Shown here in pieces: positions 16,491-26,569 of a stretch of 64,000 bases of DNA (its first letter is position 1; every line of letters begins with the position of its first letter). Origin of the DNA: Xanthobacteraceae bacterium (GTDB taxonomy: Bacteria; Pseudomonadota; Alphaproteobacteria; Rhizobiales; Xanthobacteraceae); assembly GCA_019745775.1 (NCBI GenBank), contig JAIESR010000028.1, forward strand, positions 62,001-126,000. The letters run 5' to 3'. The notes under the pieces are model-generated. The model did no database searches and had not been told where the DNA came from. It saw nothing but the letters and a program-made list of their open reading frames with translations. The translations under genes were made by a program, and so were the position numbers.

Positions 16491-17030
16491 TCAGTTTTCC
16501 CGGATGATCCGGGCGCGGGCCGGATTGTTCATGATCACGGTGCCGACCGCCATGTCGTGCAGGAGCCGCTTGCGGTCGTTGAAAAAGCCGACCAGCAGGA
16601 TCAGCGGCGTCAGGAACGAGACGCTCAGCCAGAACACCACCGCATGCACGGCGCCAAGCACGAAATAGGAGGGCGCGCCGTACCAGGTCCGCATCTCGAG
16701 GTCCATGACGCGCATGCCGATGGTGGCCGACGCCGGGCTGCCGAACGTATAGCCGTAGTAGCAGAGCGCCCAGATCACGATCAGCGGCCAGAACAGCGGC
16801 GAGAGGAAGGCGAACAGCAGCGCCGCGACGCCGAGCGTGGCGATGGTCGCAGCCGCCATGAAGATGGCGGCAAGAACCACCGGGATGGCGATGATGATTA
16901 CGTCGATGATGAAGGCGATCAGCCGGCGCGCCAGGACTCCCTCGAACAATTCCGGACTTGTGGCGGGGTCGTAAGCATGCGGCTTGAGCTCTATCGATAC
17001 CCCGATCCGCCTCGGTTCACCGTTGGTCAT
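16491..17030 (-). CDS. RDD-family membrane protein
   Basis: A 179-residue inner-membrane protein with the RDD domain: RRLIAFIIDVIIIAIPVVL begins the first membrane helix with the Arg and Asp that name the family, then GATIGMRVMDLEM-like text (SATIGMRVMDLEM) and FNDRKRLLHDMAVGTVI. About four hydrophobic segments. I start at 17030 because AAGGGA precedes that ATG; the open frame extends to 17144 but the extra residues look non-coding. Members have been linked to ion exchange, but the role here is unknown. It is divergent from the threonine ammonia-lyase gene. Confidence 0.85.
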   Translation of the reverse strand: MTNGEPRRIGVSIELKPHAYDPATSPELFEGVLARRLIAFIIDVIIIAIPVVLAAIFMAAATIATLGVAALLFAFLSPLFWPLIVIWALCYYGYTFGSPASATIGMRVMDLEMRTWYGAPSYFVLGAVHAVVFWLSVSFLTPLILLVGFFNDRKRLLHDMAVGTVIMNNPARARIIREN

Positions 17031-17173
17031 GGTAGGTCCCTTGGGAAGTCCGTTAGGGTTCCCTGCTATCCTCGAATCCGACGCTGGATGGAGATTAAAC
17101 CGTTGCGACGCCAGAGGCACGGGCATTTGTGGCCGCCCGACCATCGGGGCGGGCGGACGGGTAGGATCAGGGT

Positions 17174-18397
17174 ATGACAGTCACCACCGCCGATATCGAC
17201 GCCGCCCGCCGCACCATCGCCGGCCAGGTCTTGCGCACGCCGATGCTGCCGGCGCCGCGGTTGTCCGCCCTGACCGGTGCTGACGTCTATGTCAAATACG
17301 AGAACATGCAGGTCACCAACTCTTTCAAGGAGCGTGGTGCGCTCAACAAGCTCGCCTCGCTCACGGCAAAAGAACGCAGCGGCGGCGTCATCGCCATGTC
17401 GGCCGGTAATCACGCCCAGGCGGTCGCCTACCACGCCGCGCGGCTGAAGATTCCCGCCACCATCGTCATGCCGGTGACCACGCCGACCGTGAAGGTCGAG
17501 GCCACGCAGGCGCATGGCGCCGCCATCGTGCTCGAAGGCGAGACGATCGCTGAAGCGCAGGTGAGAGCGGAGTTGCTCGCGCGCGAGCGCAAGCTCACCT
17601 GGGTCCACCCCTACGACGACGTGCGCGTGATCGCCGGGCAGGGGACCATCACGCCGGAGATGCTCGAGGACGTGCCCGATCTCGACACGCTGGTGATCCC
17701 GATCGGCGGCGGCGGGCTCATTGCCGGCACCGCGATCGCGGCGCGCGCGATGAAGCCGTCGATCGAGGTCGTCGGTGCCGAAGCAGCGATGTATCCGTCG
17801 TTCTGGAATGCACTCACCGGCGAGCAGCGGCCGATCGGTGGCCCGACGCTGGCCGAGGGCATCGCGGTGAAGAACGTCGGCAAGCTGACGCTGCCGATCG
17901 TACGCGAGCTGGTCTCGGAGATCGTGTTGGTCGACGAGGAATCGATCGAGCGCGCGGTCAACGCCTATCTCACGTTGCAGAAGACCATGGCGGAGGGCGC
18001 GGGCGCCGCCGGGCTTGCGGCGATGCTGGCCAAGCCCGAACGGTTCCGGGGCCGCAAGGTCGGATTGATCCTGTGCGGCGGCAACATCGATCCCCGCATC
18101 CTCTCGACCATCGTCGTGCGCGAGCTCGAGCGCGAATGCCGGATCGCTTCGTTCCGGCTGACGATTCCGGACCGTCCCGGCGTGCTCGGGCACATCGCGA
18201 CATTGTTCGGCGACCTCGGGGTCAACATCCTGGAGGTCCATCACCACCGCAGGTTCCTCAATGTGCCCGCCAAAGGCGCCAAGCTCGACGTCACGGTCGA
18301 GACCCGCGGGCCCGCCCACGGCGATGAAATCTTCGCGCGCCTCAAGCGCGAGGGTTATGAGCCGGTACGGATCGAGGCCGCCACCACGATGGACTAG
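17174..18397 (+). CDS. ilvA: Threonine ammonia-lyase with ACT domain
   Basis: Fold-type II PLP enzyme converting threonine (and serine) to 2-oxobutyrate and ammonia. Lys52 in NSFKERGA should bind PLP; SAGNHAQAVAYHA and the phosphate-binding GGGGL loop are present. At 407 residues with a single C-terminal ACT domain (RLTIPDRPGVLGHIATLFGDLG and on), it has the shorter layout related to the catabolic type rather than the two-ACT biosynthetic IlvA. It may feed 2-oxobutyrate into isoleucine synthesis or degrade threonine. It is followed by the patatin gene after 28 bases. Confidence 0.9.
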   Translation: MTVTTADIDAARRTIAGQVLRTPMLPAPRLSALTGADVYVKYENMQVTNSFKERGALNKLASLTAKERSGGVIAMSAGNHAQAVAYHAARLKIPATIVMPVTTPTVKVEATQAHGAAIVLEGETIAEAQVRAELLARERKLTWVHPYDDVRVIAGQGTITPEMLEDVPDLDTLVIPIGGGGLIAGTAIAARAMKPSIEVVGAEAAMYPSFWNALTGEQRPIGGPTLAEGIAVKNVGKLTLPIVRELVSEIVLVDEESIERAVNAYLTLQKTMAEGAGAAGLAAMLAKPERFRGRKVGLILCGGNIDPRILSTIVVRELERECRIASFRLTIPDRPGVLGHIATLFGDLGVNILEVHHHRRFLNVPAKGAKLDVTVETRGPAHGDEIFARLKREGYEPVRIEAATTMD

Positions 18398-18425
18398 ACG
18401 CTTCCGCCCGGCGCGATATCCGTTC

Positions 18426-20942
18426 ATGATCGCGACCTGGGCCGCGAATCAACTGGTTGGGGCGGACAACGTGCGCGAGAAGGAACTTCGTATTGCGCTC
18501 GTGTGCTTCGGCGGCGTTTCGCTGGCCGTCTACATGCACGGCATCAGCAAGGAGATTCTGAAGCTGGTGCGGGCGTCAAGCGCGCTGCATCGGATTGCGG
18601 ATCCCGCCAAACGTTTGGATGCGTCGTTCTTCGATCGTTTCGATGCGAACGACACCGAATACGACACCGAGCATTGCTATTTCGAGCTGCTGCGCGATGT
18701 CGGACGCGTGGTCGACCTGCGTGTCGTGGTCGACATCATTGCCGGGGCATCGGCAGGCGGGATCGTCGGCACCATGCTGGCCCGGGCACTGAGTCACGAC
18801 CTGCGCATGGAATCGATGCGCGATCTCTGGCTCGACAACGCCGACGTCACCGTTCTCTTGTCGCCCGACACCAAGGCCGGCGCCTGGAGCAAGTGGTTCC
18901 TGAAGCCGTTCCTGTGGGGCGCGGCCAAGACCGGCATGATGGGTGCGATCCGCGACCTTGAGGTGCGTCAGAAACTTTCACTGTTCGTGCGCTCGCGCTG
19001 GTTTAAGCCGCCGCTCGACGGCCGCATCATGGCCGGCTTGATGTATGACGCGGTCGCGTCGATGGGCGAGCCTGAGCACCAAGGGCAATCGCTGCTGCCC
19101 TCGGGCCATAACCTCGACCTGTTCGTCACGCTGACCGATTTCTACGGCTACCACCAGCTCGTGCAAATCCACGATCCCCCCCTGATCCACGAGCTCGATC
19201 ACAATCACGTCCTGCAATTCACCTACCGGCGCAGGTCCGACGGAACGACGGAGAGCGATTTCGACATGGATAACGCGCCGTCGCTCGCCTTCGCCGCGCG
19301 CGCGACCTCGTCTTTCCCGGGCGCGTTCCCGCCGGCGCGGATCGTCGAGATGGACGAGGCAGTGGCGCAGCGGAACAGGACATGGCCGCGGCGCGAGGAG
19401 TTCATCGCGCGTTCGTTCGAGCACCACCTGCGCGCCGACGTCGATCCGGCGGTGACGCCGTTCATCGACGGGGCGGTGCTCAACAACCGCCCGTTCCAGC
19501 TCGCGATCCAGTCGATCCACGGCAGGCCGGCCTACCGGCAGGTCGATCGCCGGCTCGTCTATATCGAGCCGCATCCGGCGCCGCCGGTGATGCCGTCGCG
19601 ACAGCGTATGCCGCGCTTCTTCGCAACGCTGCGCGGCGCGATGTCCGATATCCCGAGCTCGCAGCCGGTGACCAACGAGCTCAACTGGGTCAACGAGTTC
19701 AACGAGCGCGTCCGCCGCCTCAAGGCGATCAACGACAGCGCGCGCCCGCAGGTCAGCCGGCTGGTTTCGGGCGTGCTGCCGGAAACGCTCGACCGCGCGA
19801 CCACCTCACAGGAAATCCGCGCTTGGCGCGAGCAGGTGAATTCCCGGGTCGCGCGCGATGCCGGCTTTGCCTATCAGGCCTATGTCCGCTTGAAGCTCGC
19901 ATCGGTGCGCGCCTTCGGTGCGCAAATGATCGTCAAGCTGCGCGGCGCGCCGGAGAAGTCGCCGCTGTCGCGCGTGGTGGCGGAAATCATCGACGCCTGG
20001 GCGATCCGCAAGGGCGTGGTCTATGAGAGCGACGAGTCGAGCGCACTCGAATTCGAGACCCCGACCGCGGGGCAGATGCCGGTATGGGTGCGCTATCTGC
20101 TCGCCTTCGACGTGAAATATCGCGAGCGGCGGCTGCATTTCCTGATCGAGGGCCAGAACCGGCTCTACGAGCACATCGACCACGCGCGCTTCAGCGGGCT
20201 CGATCCGCTGGTGGTCGACCGGCTCAAGCGCGAGTTTTATGCGCGACTGGACTCGCTCCGGCGCAAGGAGCGCCCGGACTACTACAGCGCCGATGTCTAC
20301 GGGCTCGTGCACGACATCATTCCAGAGGAGCCGACGCCGGACGAGGTGAGGGATCTGCACGGCTACGCAGCATCGTTTGTCGACCACCACTACGACAAGC
20401 TCGACCGGCTGATCGAGACGCTGGCGGCCGAGATCAAGCTCGACAGCAGTACGCGCGATCTTGACGATCTGCTGGCGTCACTCGACCCGGCGCGTTGGCA
20501 TCCCGGGGCGCGGCGCGAGGTCCTGGTCAACTATCTCGGCTTCCCGTTCTGGGACGTGCTGACCTTCCCGATGACCAGCGCGCGCGAGATTGGTGAGCTC
20601 AACGAGATCCTGGTCGACCGCATCAGCCCCCAGGACACGCGCACGCTGAAAGGTTTCGAGGGGATCGCAAGCCTCAAGGGTATCGGTTTCGCTCACTTTG
20701 CCGCGTTCCTGTCGCGCGCCTATCGTGAGAACGACTATCTGCTCGGCCGCCTGCACGCGACCGACCGTTTGATCGACATCGTCTGCGATGCAGCTGGCCA
20801 CGAAGCGGCCGGCAAGATCGACGTGCTGGCGTTGAAGCGGGACGCGTTCACCCGGATTCTCGATGCCGAGGAGAAGCACCTCGGGCAAAGCGCGGAGTTG
20901 ATCGCGTCTTTGCGCCGATGTATCGCAGCGATCGGTTCCTAG
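18426..20942 (+). CDS. Large patatin-like phospholipase
   Basis: An 838-residue protein with an N-terminal patatin domain: a Gly-rich oxyanion region (FGGVSLAVYMHG, about 28-39), nucleophile Ser109 in GASAG, and the dyad Asp348 in FIDGAVLNN. The region after about residue 400 is long and helical, as in the patatin-like group with a C-terminal DUF3376-type domain (family recalled, not searched). It probably hydrolyses acyl lipids; there is no signal peptide. The start is uncertain: ATG 18426 is used, but GTG 18471, preceded by GGGGCGG and beginning VREKELRIAL, fits the family N-terminus well. Confidence 0.86.
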   Translation: MIATWAANQLVGADNVREKELRIALVCFGGVSLAVYMHGISKEILKLVRASSALHRIADPAKRLDASFFDRFDANDTEYDTEHCYFELLRDVGRVVDLRVVVDIIAGASAGGIVGTMLARALSHDLRMESMRDLWLDNADVTVLLSPDTKAGAWSKWFLKPFLWGAAKTGMMGAIRDLEVRQKLSLFVRSRWFKPPLDGRIMAGLMYDAVASMGEPEHQGQSLLPSGHNLDLFVTLTDFYGYHQLVQIHDPPLIHELDHNHVLQFTYRRRSDGTTESDFDMDNAPSLAFAARATSSFPGAFPPARIVEMDEAVAQRNRTWPRREEFIARSFEHHLRADVDPAVTPFIDGAVLNNRPFQLAIQSIHGRPAYRQVDRRLVYIEPHPAPPVMPSRQRMPRFFATLRGAMSDIPSSQPVTNELNWVNEFNERVRRLKAINDSARPQVSRLVSGVLPETLDRATTSQEIRAWREQVNSRVARDAGFAYQAYVRLKLASVRAFGAQMIVKLRGAPEKSPLSRVVAEIIDAWAIRKGVVYESDESSALEFETPTAGQMPVWVRYLLAFDVKYRERRLHFLIEGQNRLYEHIDHARFSGLDPLVVDRLKREFYARLDSLRRKERPDYYSADVYGLVHDIIPEEPTPDEVRDLHGYAASFVDHHYDKLDRLIETLAAEIKLDSSTRDLDDLLASLDPARWHPGARREVLVNYLGFPFWDVLTFPMTSAREIGELNEILVDRISPQDTRTLKGFEGIASLKGIGFAHFAAFLSRAYRENDYLLGRLHATDRLIDIVCDAAGHEAAGKIDVLALKRDAFTRILDAEEKHLGQSAELIASLRRCIAAIGS

Positions 20943-21051
20943 TCTTCCGGCACTTCGCAGAAAGTCTTAGCCCCTAAGTCGAATAGCACCGACGGTACGA
21001 TACCGCGCAGAATGCGCGCGTGGCTTACATAACAATGGAATGAGGATCGCT

Positions 21052-21138
21052 ATGGGTGGACTGGAAATGGTCGGCGCTTTGCTGTTTCTGATCGTGGCGG
21101 GTCTGGCCGCGTGGAGGATTGTCGCGGTTCGTACGTAG
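21052..21138 (+). CDS. Putative 28-residue single-helix membrane protein
   Basis: A very short open frame in the gap between the patatin gene and the convergent amidohydrolase. It encodes MGGLEMVGALLFLIVAGLAA followed by WRIVAVRT, a single hydrophobic helix with a basic C-terminus. GAGG lies six bases before the ATG (TGAGGATCGCT). The positive-inside pattern suggests the N-terminus outside. Coding status rests only on the ribosome binding site and helix pattern; no function can be given. Confidence 0.45.
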   Translation: MGGLEMVGALLFLIVAGLAAWRIVAVRT

Positions 21139-21178
21139 AACCCTGCGGCCGGCCGTAACGCCGGCAGGTCGTCGAGGC

Positions 21179-22297
21179 TCAGGATTTGAGCCGCGGCATC
21201 AGTCTCAAGGCGTTCTCGCTCTCGATCGCCTTGAGGTCGGCCGCCGACAGCCCGGCCTTTGACAGATCGTTGGCGTTCTCGACCACCGACACATAGGGAT
21301 AGTCGGTGCCGAACAGCACCTGCGAAATCGACGCAAACTTGAGCAGCGCCGCGATGTTCGGCGCATAGGCGGCGTTGGCGGTCTCGTAGTAGAGCCGCTT
21401 GAGCTCGAAATCGATTCCGTCCGGCAGCACTTGCGCCTGGTTCTTGAGCTGGATCTTCGCCAGCGAGTTGACGCGGCCGGCGAGCAGCGGGACCGCGGCG
21501 CCGCCGTGCGAGAAGATCCAGCGAACGTCCCGGGTGCGCGTAAACGTGCCACTGAACAACAGACTCATCACCGTGCGGTTGGTGTCCTGAGGGTATTCGG
21601 TGAACGACCCCGGCACTTGCGGCGTCAGCGTATCGCAGCAGTCCGGACGGTTCGGATGCACGTAGACGATGGCGCGGCGGCGCTGCAAATCGTCCATCAC
21701 CGGCCTGAAGTCCGGATCGCCCAGGAATTGGTTGCCGTAGCTGGTCGAGAGCCCGATGCCGTCGGCCTTGAGCTCGTCGAGTGCGTAGGCGATCTCTTTC
21801 AAGGTCCCGTCGATGTCCGGCAGCGGCACATGGGCGAACAGCCCGAAACGCCCGGGATGATCGCCGCGTGCCCTGGCGGCATAGTCGTTGACCATGCGCG
21901 TCATCTTGCGGTTCTCGTCGGCACTCAGCTTCGGAAGATTGAGGCCGCCGCTGGCGAGCGACAGGATCGCGGTGGCGACGCCGCCCTTGTTCATCTCGTC
22001 GAGGGTGGCCTCGAGCGTCCAGCGCATTGCGACGGGCGCGGTGCGGATATTGTCCCTCTTCCAGCGTTCCTGCACGAACGGCGGGAACATATGATGATGG
22101 ACGTCGACGCGGTGTGGCTTCGCCGTGGCGGGCGAGGCGGCAGGCGTCGCATCTTGTGCCCACACCGCAGGCGCCGACAGCGCGGTCGCCGCGCCAAGGG
22201 CGCCAAGCGATTTCAGAAACGTTCGCCGCGTATTGCAGCCGCAGATCGCGACGCAGCCATGGACCGGGGCCGTGGCCTCGACGGGGTCGCAGCGCAT
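21179..22297 (-). CDS. Exported amidohydrolase-family metal hydrolase (ACMSD-like)
   Basis: A 372-residue member of the amidohydrolase-2 group, related to decarboxylases and hydrolases of cyclic or aromatic acids. A twin-arginine signal (NTRRTFLKSLGALG) ends near VWAQ, so the folded enzyme is likely exported. Metal ligands: HHH in RVDVHHHMFPP, His in VYVHPNRPD, His in IFSHGGA and Asp in FGTDYPY. GGGAG lies upstream of the ATG at 22297, which I prefer to 22360. Substrate unknown. It lies 59 bases downstream of hemB on the same strand. Confidence 0.82.
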   Translation of the reverse strand: MRCDPVEATAPVHGCVAICGCNTRRTFLKSLGALGAATALSAPAVWAQDATPAASPATAKPHRVDVHHHMFPPFVQERWKRDNIRTAPVAMRWTLEATLDEMNKGGVATAILSLASGGLNLPKLSADENRKMTRMVNDYAARARGDHPGRFGLFAHVPLPDIDGTLKEIAYALDELKADGIGLSTSYGNQFLGDPDFRPVMDDLQRRRAIVYVHPNRPDCCDTLTPQVPGSFTEYPQDTNRTVMSLLFSGTFTRTRDVRWIFSHGGAAVPLLAGRVNSLAKIQLKNQAQVLPDGIDFELKRLYYETANAAYAPNIAALLKFASISQVLFGTDYPYVSVVENANDLSKAGLSAADLKAIESENALRLMPRLKS

Positions 22298-22356
22298 ATG
22301 CGGAAATCTCCCGGGCTGAACGATCGCGCCAAGAATTCGCCGGCCCATGCCGGTGG

Positions 22357-23496
<1,140 letters not shown>

Positions 23497-23578
23497 TCAA
23501 CAGACGATATGTCTGGGCTGGTTGTGGCACCGGTATGGCCGTGCCAAAATGTTGAATCTCAACAATGCGGTGGTGCCC

Positions 23579-23947
23579 ATGACCCAGATCGATCCCGGCA
23601 GGCCTCAGCCTGTCGTCTCAAATTCGTCGATGGCGCTGATCGTCTATATCCTCTATTTCGTTGGCTATCTCGTCGGCGGCGTCACGTGGATCGTTGGGGT
23701 GATTATCGCGCACGTCCAGAAGGGCGGCAGTGATGCAGTGCTGGATTCGCACTACGACTTCCAGATCAGAACCTTCTGGATCGGCCTCCTGTACGGTATC
23801 GTCGGCTTTGTGCTGATGTTCGTTTTGATCGGCTTCTTGGTCTTGGCCTGGTTGGTCATCTGGTCGCTGATCAGGAACATCAAGGGCATCCTGGCGCTGA
23901 ACGAGAACCGCCCGATCCAAAATCCGCATTCCTGGCTGTTCGGTTGA
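23579..23947 (+). CDS. Small membrane protein, DUF4870-like
   Basis: A protein of about 122 residues with three hydrophobic segments: ALIVYILYFVGYLVGGVTWI, FWIGLLYGIVGFVLMFVLIG and the adjoining run to WLVIWSLIRNI. The last part, WSLIRNIKGILALNENRPI, and the HYDFQIRTFWIGL segment are typical of the DUF4870 family of small inner-membrane proteins (family recalled, not searched). ATG 23579 and an upstream ATG at 23549 are both possible starts; neither has a strong ribosome binding site. No defined function. Confidence 0.75.
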   Translation: MTQIDPGRPQPVVSNSSMALIVYILYFVGYLVGGVTWIVGVIIAHVQKGGSDAVLDSHYDFQIRTFWIGLLYGIVGFVLMFVLIGFLVLAWLVIWSLIRNIKGILALNENRPIQNPHSWLFG

Positions 23948-23975
23948 CCGCTGACTGCTGGTCGTTGGTCGCGGC

Positions 23976-25025
23976 GTGACCGATATCCTCTTCGAGCGGC
24001 GTGGCACCGCTGGCGTCGTCACGCTCAATCGTCCCGATGCGCTCAACGCGGTGACGCACGCCATGGTGTGCGCGCTCGCGGAGCGGCTGCGCGCCTGGGA
24101 GACCGATCCGGTGATCACGCGTGTGGTGGTGACGGCGGCCGCTGGCAAGGCGTTCAGCGCTGGCGGTGATTTGCGCGCCCTCTATGACCTCGGGCGGGCG
24201 GGCCGCTTCGATGCAGCGCTCGGCTTTTGGCGGGATGAGTACGAGCTCAACGCCTTCATCAAGCGCTACCGCAAGCCCTATGTCTCGCTGATCGAGGGCG
24301 TCATGATGGGCGGCGGTGTCGGGATCGCGATCCATGGTTCGCATCGGGTCGCCGGGGATGGCTTTCGCTTCGCGATGCCGGAAGTCGGGATCGGATTTTT
24401 CCCGGATGTCGGAGCGACCTGGTTCCTGCCGCGACTCGCGGGCCAGGCGGGCACCTATTGCGCGCTCACTGGCGATCGGATCGATGCGGCCGATGCGACC
24501 GCGCTTGGCATTGCGACCCATCGCGTGCCATCGGTGCGATTACCGGATTTGCTGGATGGGCTATGCTCCTCAGTTCCGGTCGACGCGCTCCTGGCCGCAT
24601 TTGCGGAACCGGCGGCTGCTGGCCCGCTACAGCTCCACCGTGAGGCGATTGACCGGCTGTTTGCGGCTGATCGTGTCGAGGACATCCTGTCCGCGCTTGA
24701 TGCCGCGAGTGCGGCCGGCGGTCCGGTAGCCGATTTCGCGCGCCGCGCGGCAGCCACGATCCGCATAAAATCACCCACCAGTCTCAAGATCGCCTTGGCG
24801 CAACTTCGGCGCGGCGAAACGCTCGATTTCACGGCTTGCCTGCGGACCGAATTCCGCATTGTGTCGCGGGTCGTGACCGGGCATGACTTCTACGAGGGAA
24901 TACGCGCCGTGATCGTGGACAAGGACCATAGCCCGGCCTGGCGGCCGCCGACGCTCGAGGCGGTCAGCGACGCCGATGTCTCCGGCTATTTTGCGCCAGT
25001 CGCCCGCGAACTCGATCTGCCATGA
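23976..25025 (+). CDS. 3-hydroxyisobutyryl-CoA hydrolase (enoyl-CoA hydratase/isomerase family)
   Basis: This crotonase-fold enzyme of 349 residues probably hydrolyses 3-hydroxyisobutyryl-CoA to 3-hydroxyisobutyrate in valine breakdown. The oxyanion loop AFSAGGDLRALYD and the region GGGVGIAIHGSHRVAG are followed by MPEVGIGFFPDVGATWFL, with the Glu and Asp typical of HIBCH rather than hydratases. The start is GTG at 23976. It overlaps the next gene by four bases (ATGA). A 3-hydroxyisobutyrate dehydrogenase lies three genes on, supporting the pathway. Confidence 0.86.
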   Translation: MTDILFERRGTAGVVTLNRPDALNAVTHAMVCALAERLRAWETDPVITRVVVTAAAGKAFSAGGDLRALYDLGRAGRFDAALGFWRDEYELNAFIKRYRKPYVSLIEGVMMGGGVGIAIHGSHRVAGDGFRFAMPEVGIGFFPDVGATWFLPRLAGQAGTYCALTGDRIDAADATALGIATHRVPSVRLPDLLDGLCSSVPVDALLAAFAEPAAAGPLQLHREAIDRLFAADRVEDILSALDAASAAGGPVADFARRAAATIRIKSPTSLKIALAQLRRGETLDFTACLRTEFRIVSRVVTGHDFYEGIRAVIVDKDHSPAWRPPTLEAVSDADVSGYFAPVARELDLP

Positions 25026-25471
25026 CTGATCCGATCACGACCGAGCACCGCAAGTCCCTCGATCCGGTCCATGCCGGCGAGGAGGAGGGGAGGACCGACC
25101 GCTGGACGCCGCGGCTCGTCCTGTTTCTGCGCATCATGGCGGCGATCGCCCTGCTGAAGGGCCTCTACCACTGGGCGATCGTCTGCGGGTTCTTGTCCCC
25201 CAACGATTCCGGCTTTGAGGATGCCGCGACGCCGGTGCAGGCGGCGACGGTGTTCTTCGGCGTGATCGATCTCGTCGCCGCCGTGGGGCTATGGCTCGCC
25301 GCGCCCTGGGGCGCGGTGGTGTGGCTGACCTCGTTGATCTCCATGGTGGCGGTCGAGGTGCTGTTTCCGCAGATCTACGGCGGACGGGTGTGGGTGGTCG
25401 CGGTCGATATCGTACTGGTATTTTTCTATCTCTGGCTGGCGCTGATGTCCGCGCGCGAACAGCCGCCGTGA
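25022..25471 (+). CDS. Integral membrane protein of unknown function
   Basis: A 149-residue protein with a charged N-terminus (about 28 residues, Glu/Arg rich) and four hydrophobic segments, among them LVLFLRIMAAIALLKGLYHW and FFGVIDLVAAVGLWLAAPWG. It resembles conserved rhizobial small membrane proteins (I recall DUF6163). It overlaps the end of the hydrolase gene by four bases, so the two are translationally coupled. Role unknown. Confidence 0.75.
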   Translation: MTDPITTEHRKSLDPVHAGEEEGRTDRWTPRLVLFLRIMAAIALLKGLYHWAIVCGFLSPNDSGFEDAATPVQAATVFFGVIDLVAAVGLWLAAPWGAVVWLTSLISMVAVEVLFPQIYGGRVWVVAVDIVLVFFYLWLALMSAREQPP

Positions 25472-25515
25472 GTTCTGACGCCGTTGCGCGCCACGTGTCA
25501 GAGGGGAGTGCTTGA

Positions 25516-26538
25516 GTGGTCATCGATTTCCAGCAACATTACACGCCGCCCGAGCTGCTGAAGGGCAGTCGCGACGCGGTTTCCGTTCTCCTCGATGAGC
25601 ACGGCAACCCGGCGTACCTGCTCAATCCGTTGCTGTCGGACCTTGCCGCCCATGTGCGGATGATGGATCACGCCGGTATCGATGCGGGCGTGCTCACGTG
25701 CGGCTCGGGCTTCGACCAGCCCGACCTTGAGATTTGCCGCCTGATCAACGACCGCATGAAGCAGGCGGCCGACGATTTTCCTGGGCGTTTCATCGGGCTC
25801 GCCCATGTGCCGGCGCTCAAGCCCGCGGAAGCGGCTGCGGAGATGAAGCGTTGCGCGGTCGAGCTCAAGCTTCCCGGCGTGGTGATCGGTTCGGAGCTGC
25901 AGGGCGAGGCGCTCGACGCAGAGGCGTTACGCCCGTTCTGGCGCGCTGCCGCTGATCTCGGCCTCTACGTGTTCATCCACCCGCTGCCCAACGTGATCCG
26001 TTGGGAGCACATGTATGCCGACGATCTTGGCCGCATGCTTGGATGGCAGTTCTCGCTCATGGTCGCGGCCGTGCGCATGATCAACAGCGGGCTGCTCGAC
26101 GAGCTGCCGACATTGAACGTGCAGTTCTCTCATTTCGCTGCCGGCATCGGCCGCTATCTCGGACGCATCCGCGGCTTCCAGCAGCGCGACAAGTGGGGCA
26201 CCGCGGCGGTGCCGCGCCACGGCCGCCGGCCGAAGCGGCCGTTCGACTACTATCTCGAGCAGCGGCTGTTCTACGACTGCGCCGGCTGGGCCGGCCCCGA
26301 CCACGCCGGCGATTGGGGCGCGGAATGGGTGCGCTTCGGATTGCAGGAAGTGGCGCTGTCGCAAACGGTGTTCGCGACCGACTATCCGCAGGCCGTGCGC
26401 GATCCGCAGGAGGTCGGCGACTATGTGTCGGCGGTGCGCGCGCTTGGGCCGAATGCCCGCGCCCTGGTTGACGGTCTCAATGCCGAGAAGCTGATCCCCG
26501 ATATCGCGCAGCGGCTGGGCACGCGCGCGAACGCATGA
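25516..26538 (+). CDS. Amidohydrolase-family protein (ACMSD-like)
   Basis: A cytosolic 340-residue amidohydrolase-2 protein beginning with GTG at 25516. The N-terminal metal motif is atypical (VIDFQQHYTPP instead of HxH). Later ligands are visible: His in YVFIHPLPN, His in QFSHFAAG and Asp in FATDYPQAV. Family members decarboxylate or hydrolyse carboxylated ring compounds or their cleavage products. It lies between two valine-pathway enzymes, so it could act on a branched acyl acid, but that is only inference from position. Confidence 0.8.
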   Translation: MVIDFQQHYTPPELLKGSRDAVSVLLDEHGNPAYLLNPLLSDLAAHVRMMDHAGIDAGVLTCGSGFDQPDLEICRLINDRMKQAADDFPGRFIGLAHVPALKPAEAAAEMKRCAVELKLPGVVIGSELQGEALDAEALRPFWRAAADLGLYVFIHPLPNVIRWEHMYADDLGRMLGWQFSLMVAAVRMINSGLLDELPTLNVQFSHFAAGIGRYLGRIRGFQQRDKWGTAAVPRHGRRPKRPFDYYLEQRLFYDCAGWAGPDHAGDWGAEWVRFGLQEVALSQTVFATDYPQAVRDPQEVGDYVSAVRALGPNARALVDGLNAEKLIPDIAQRLGTRANA

Positions 26539-26569
26539 TTGGGATAGCGGCCGGAGGAGTGTAAGGCGA

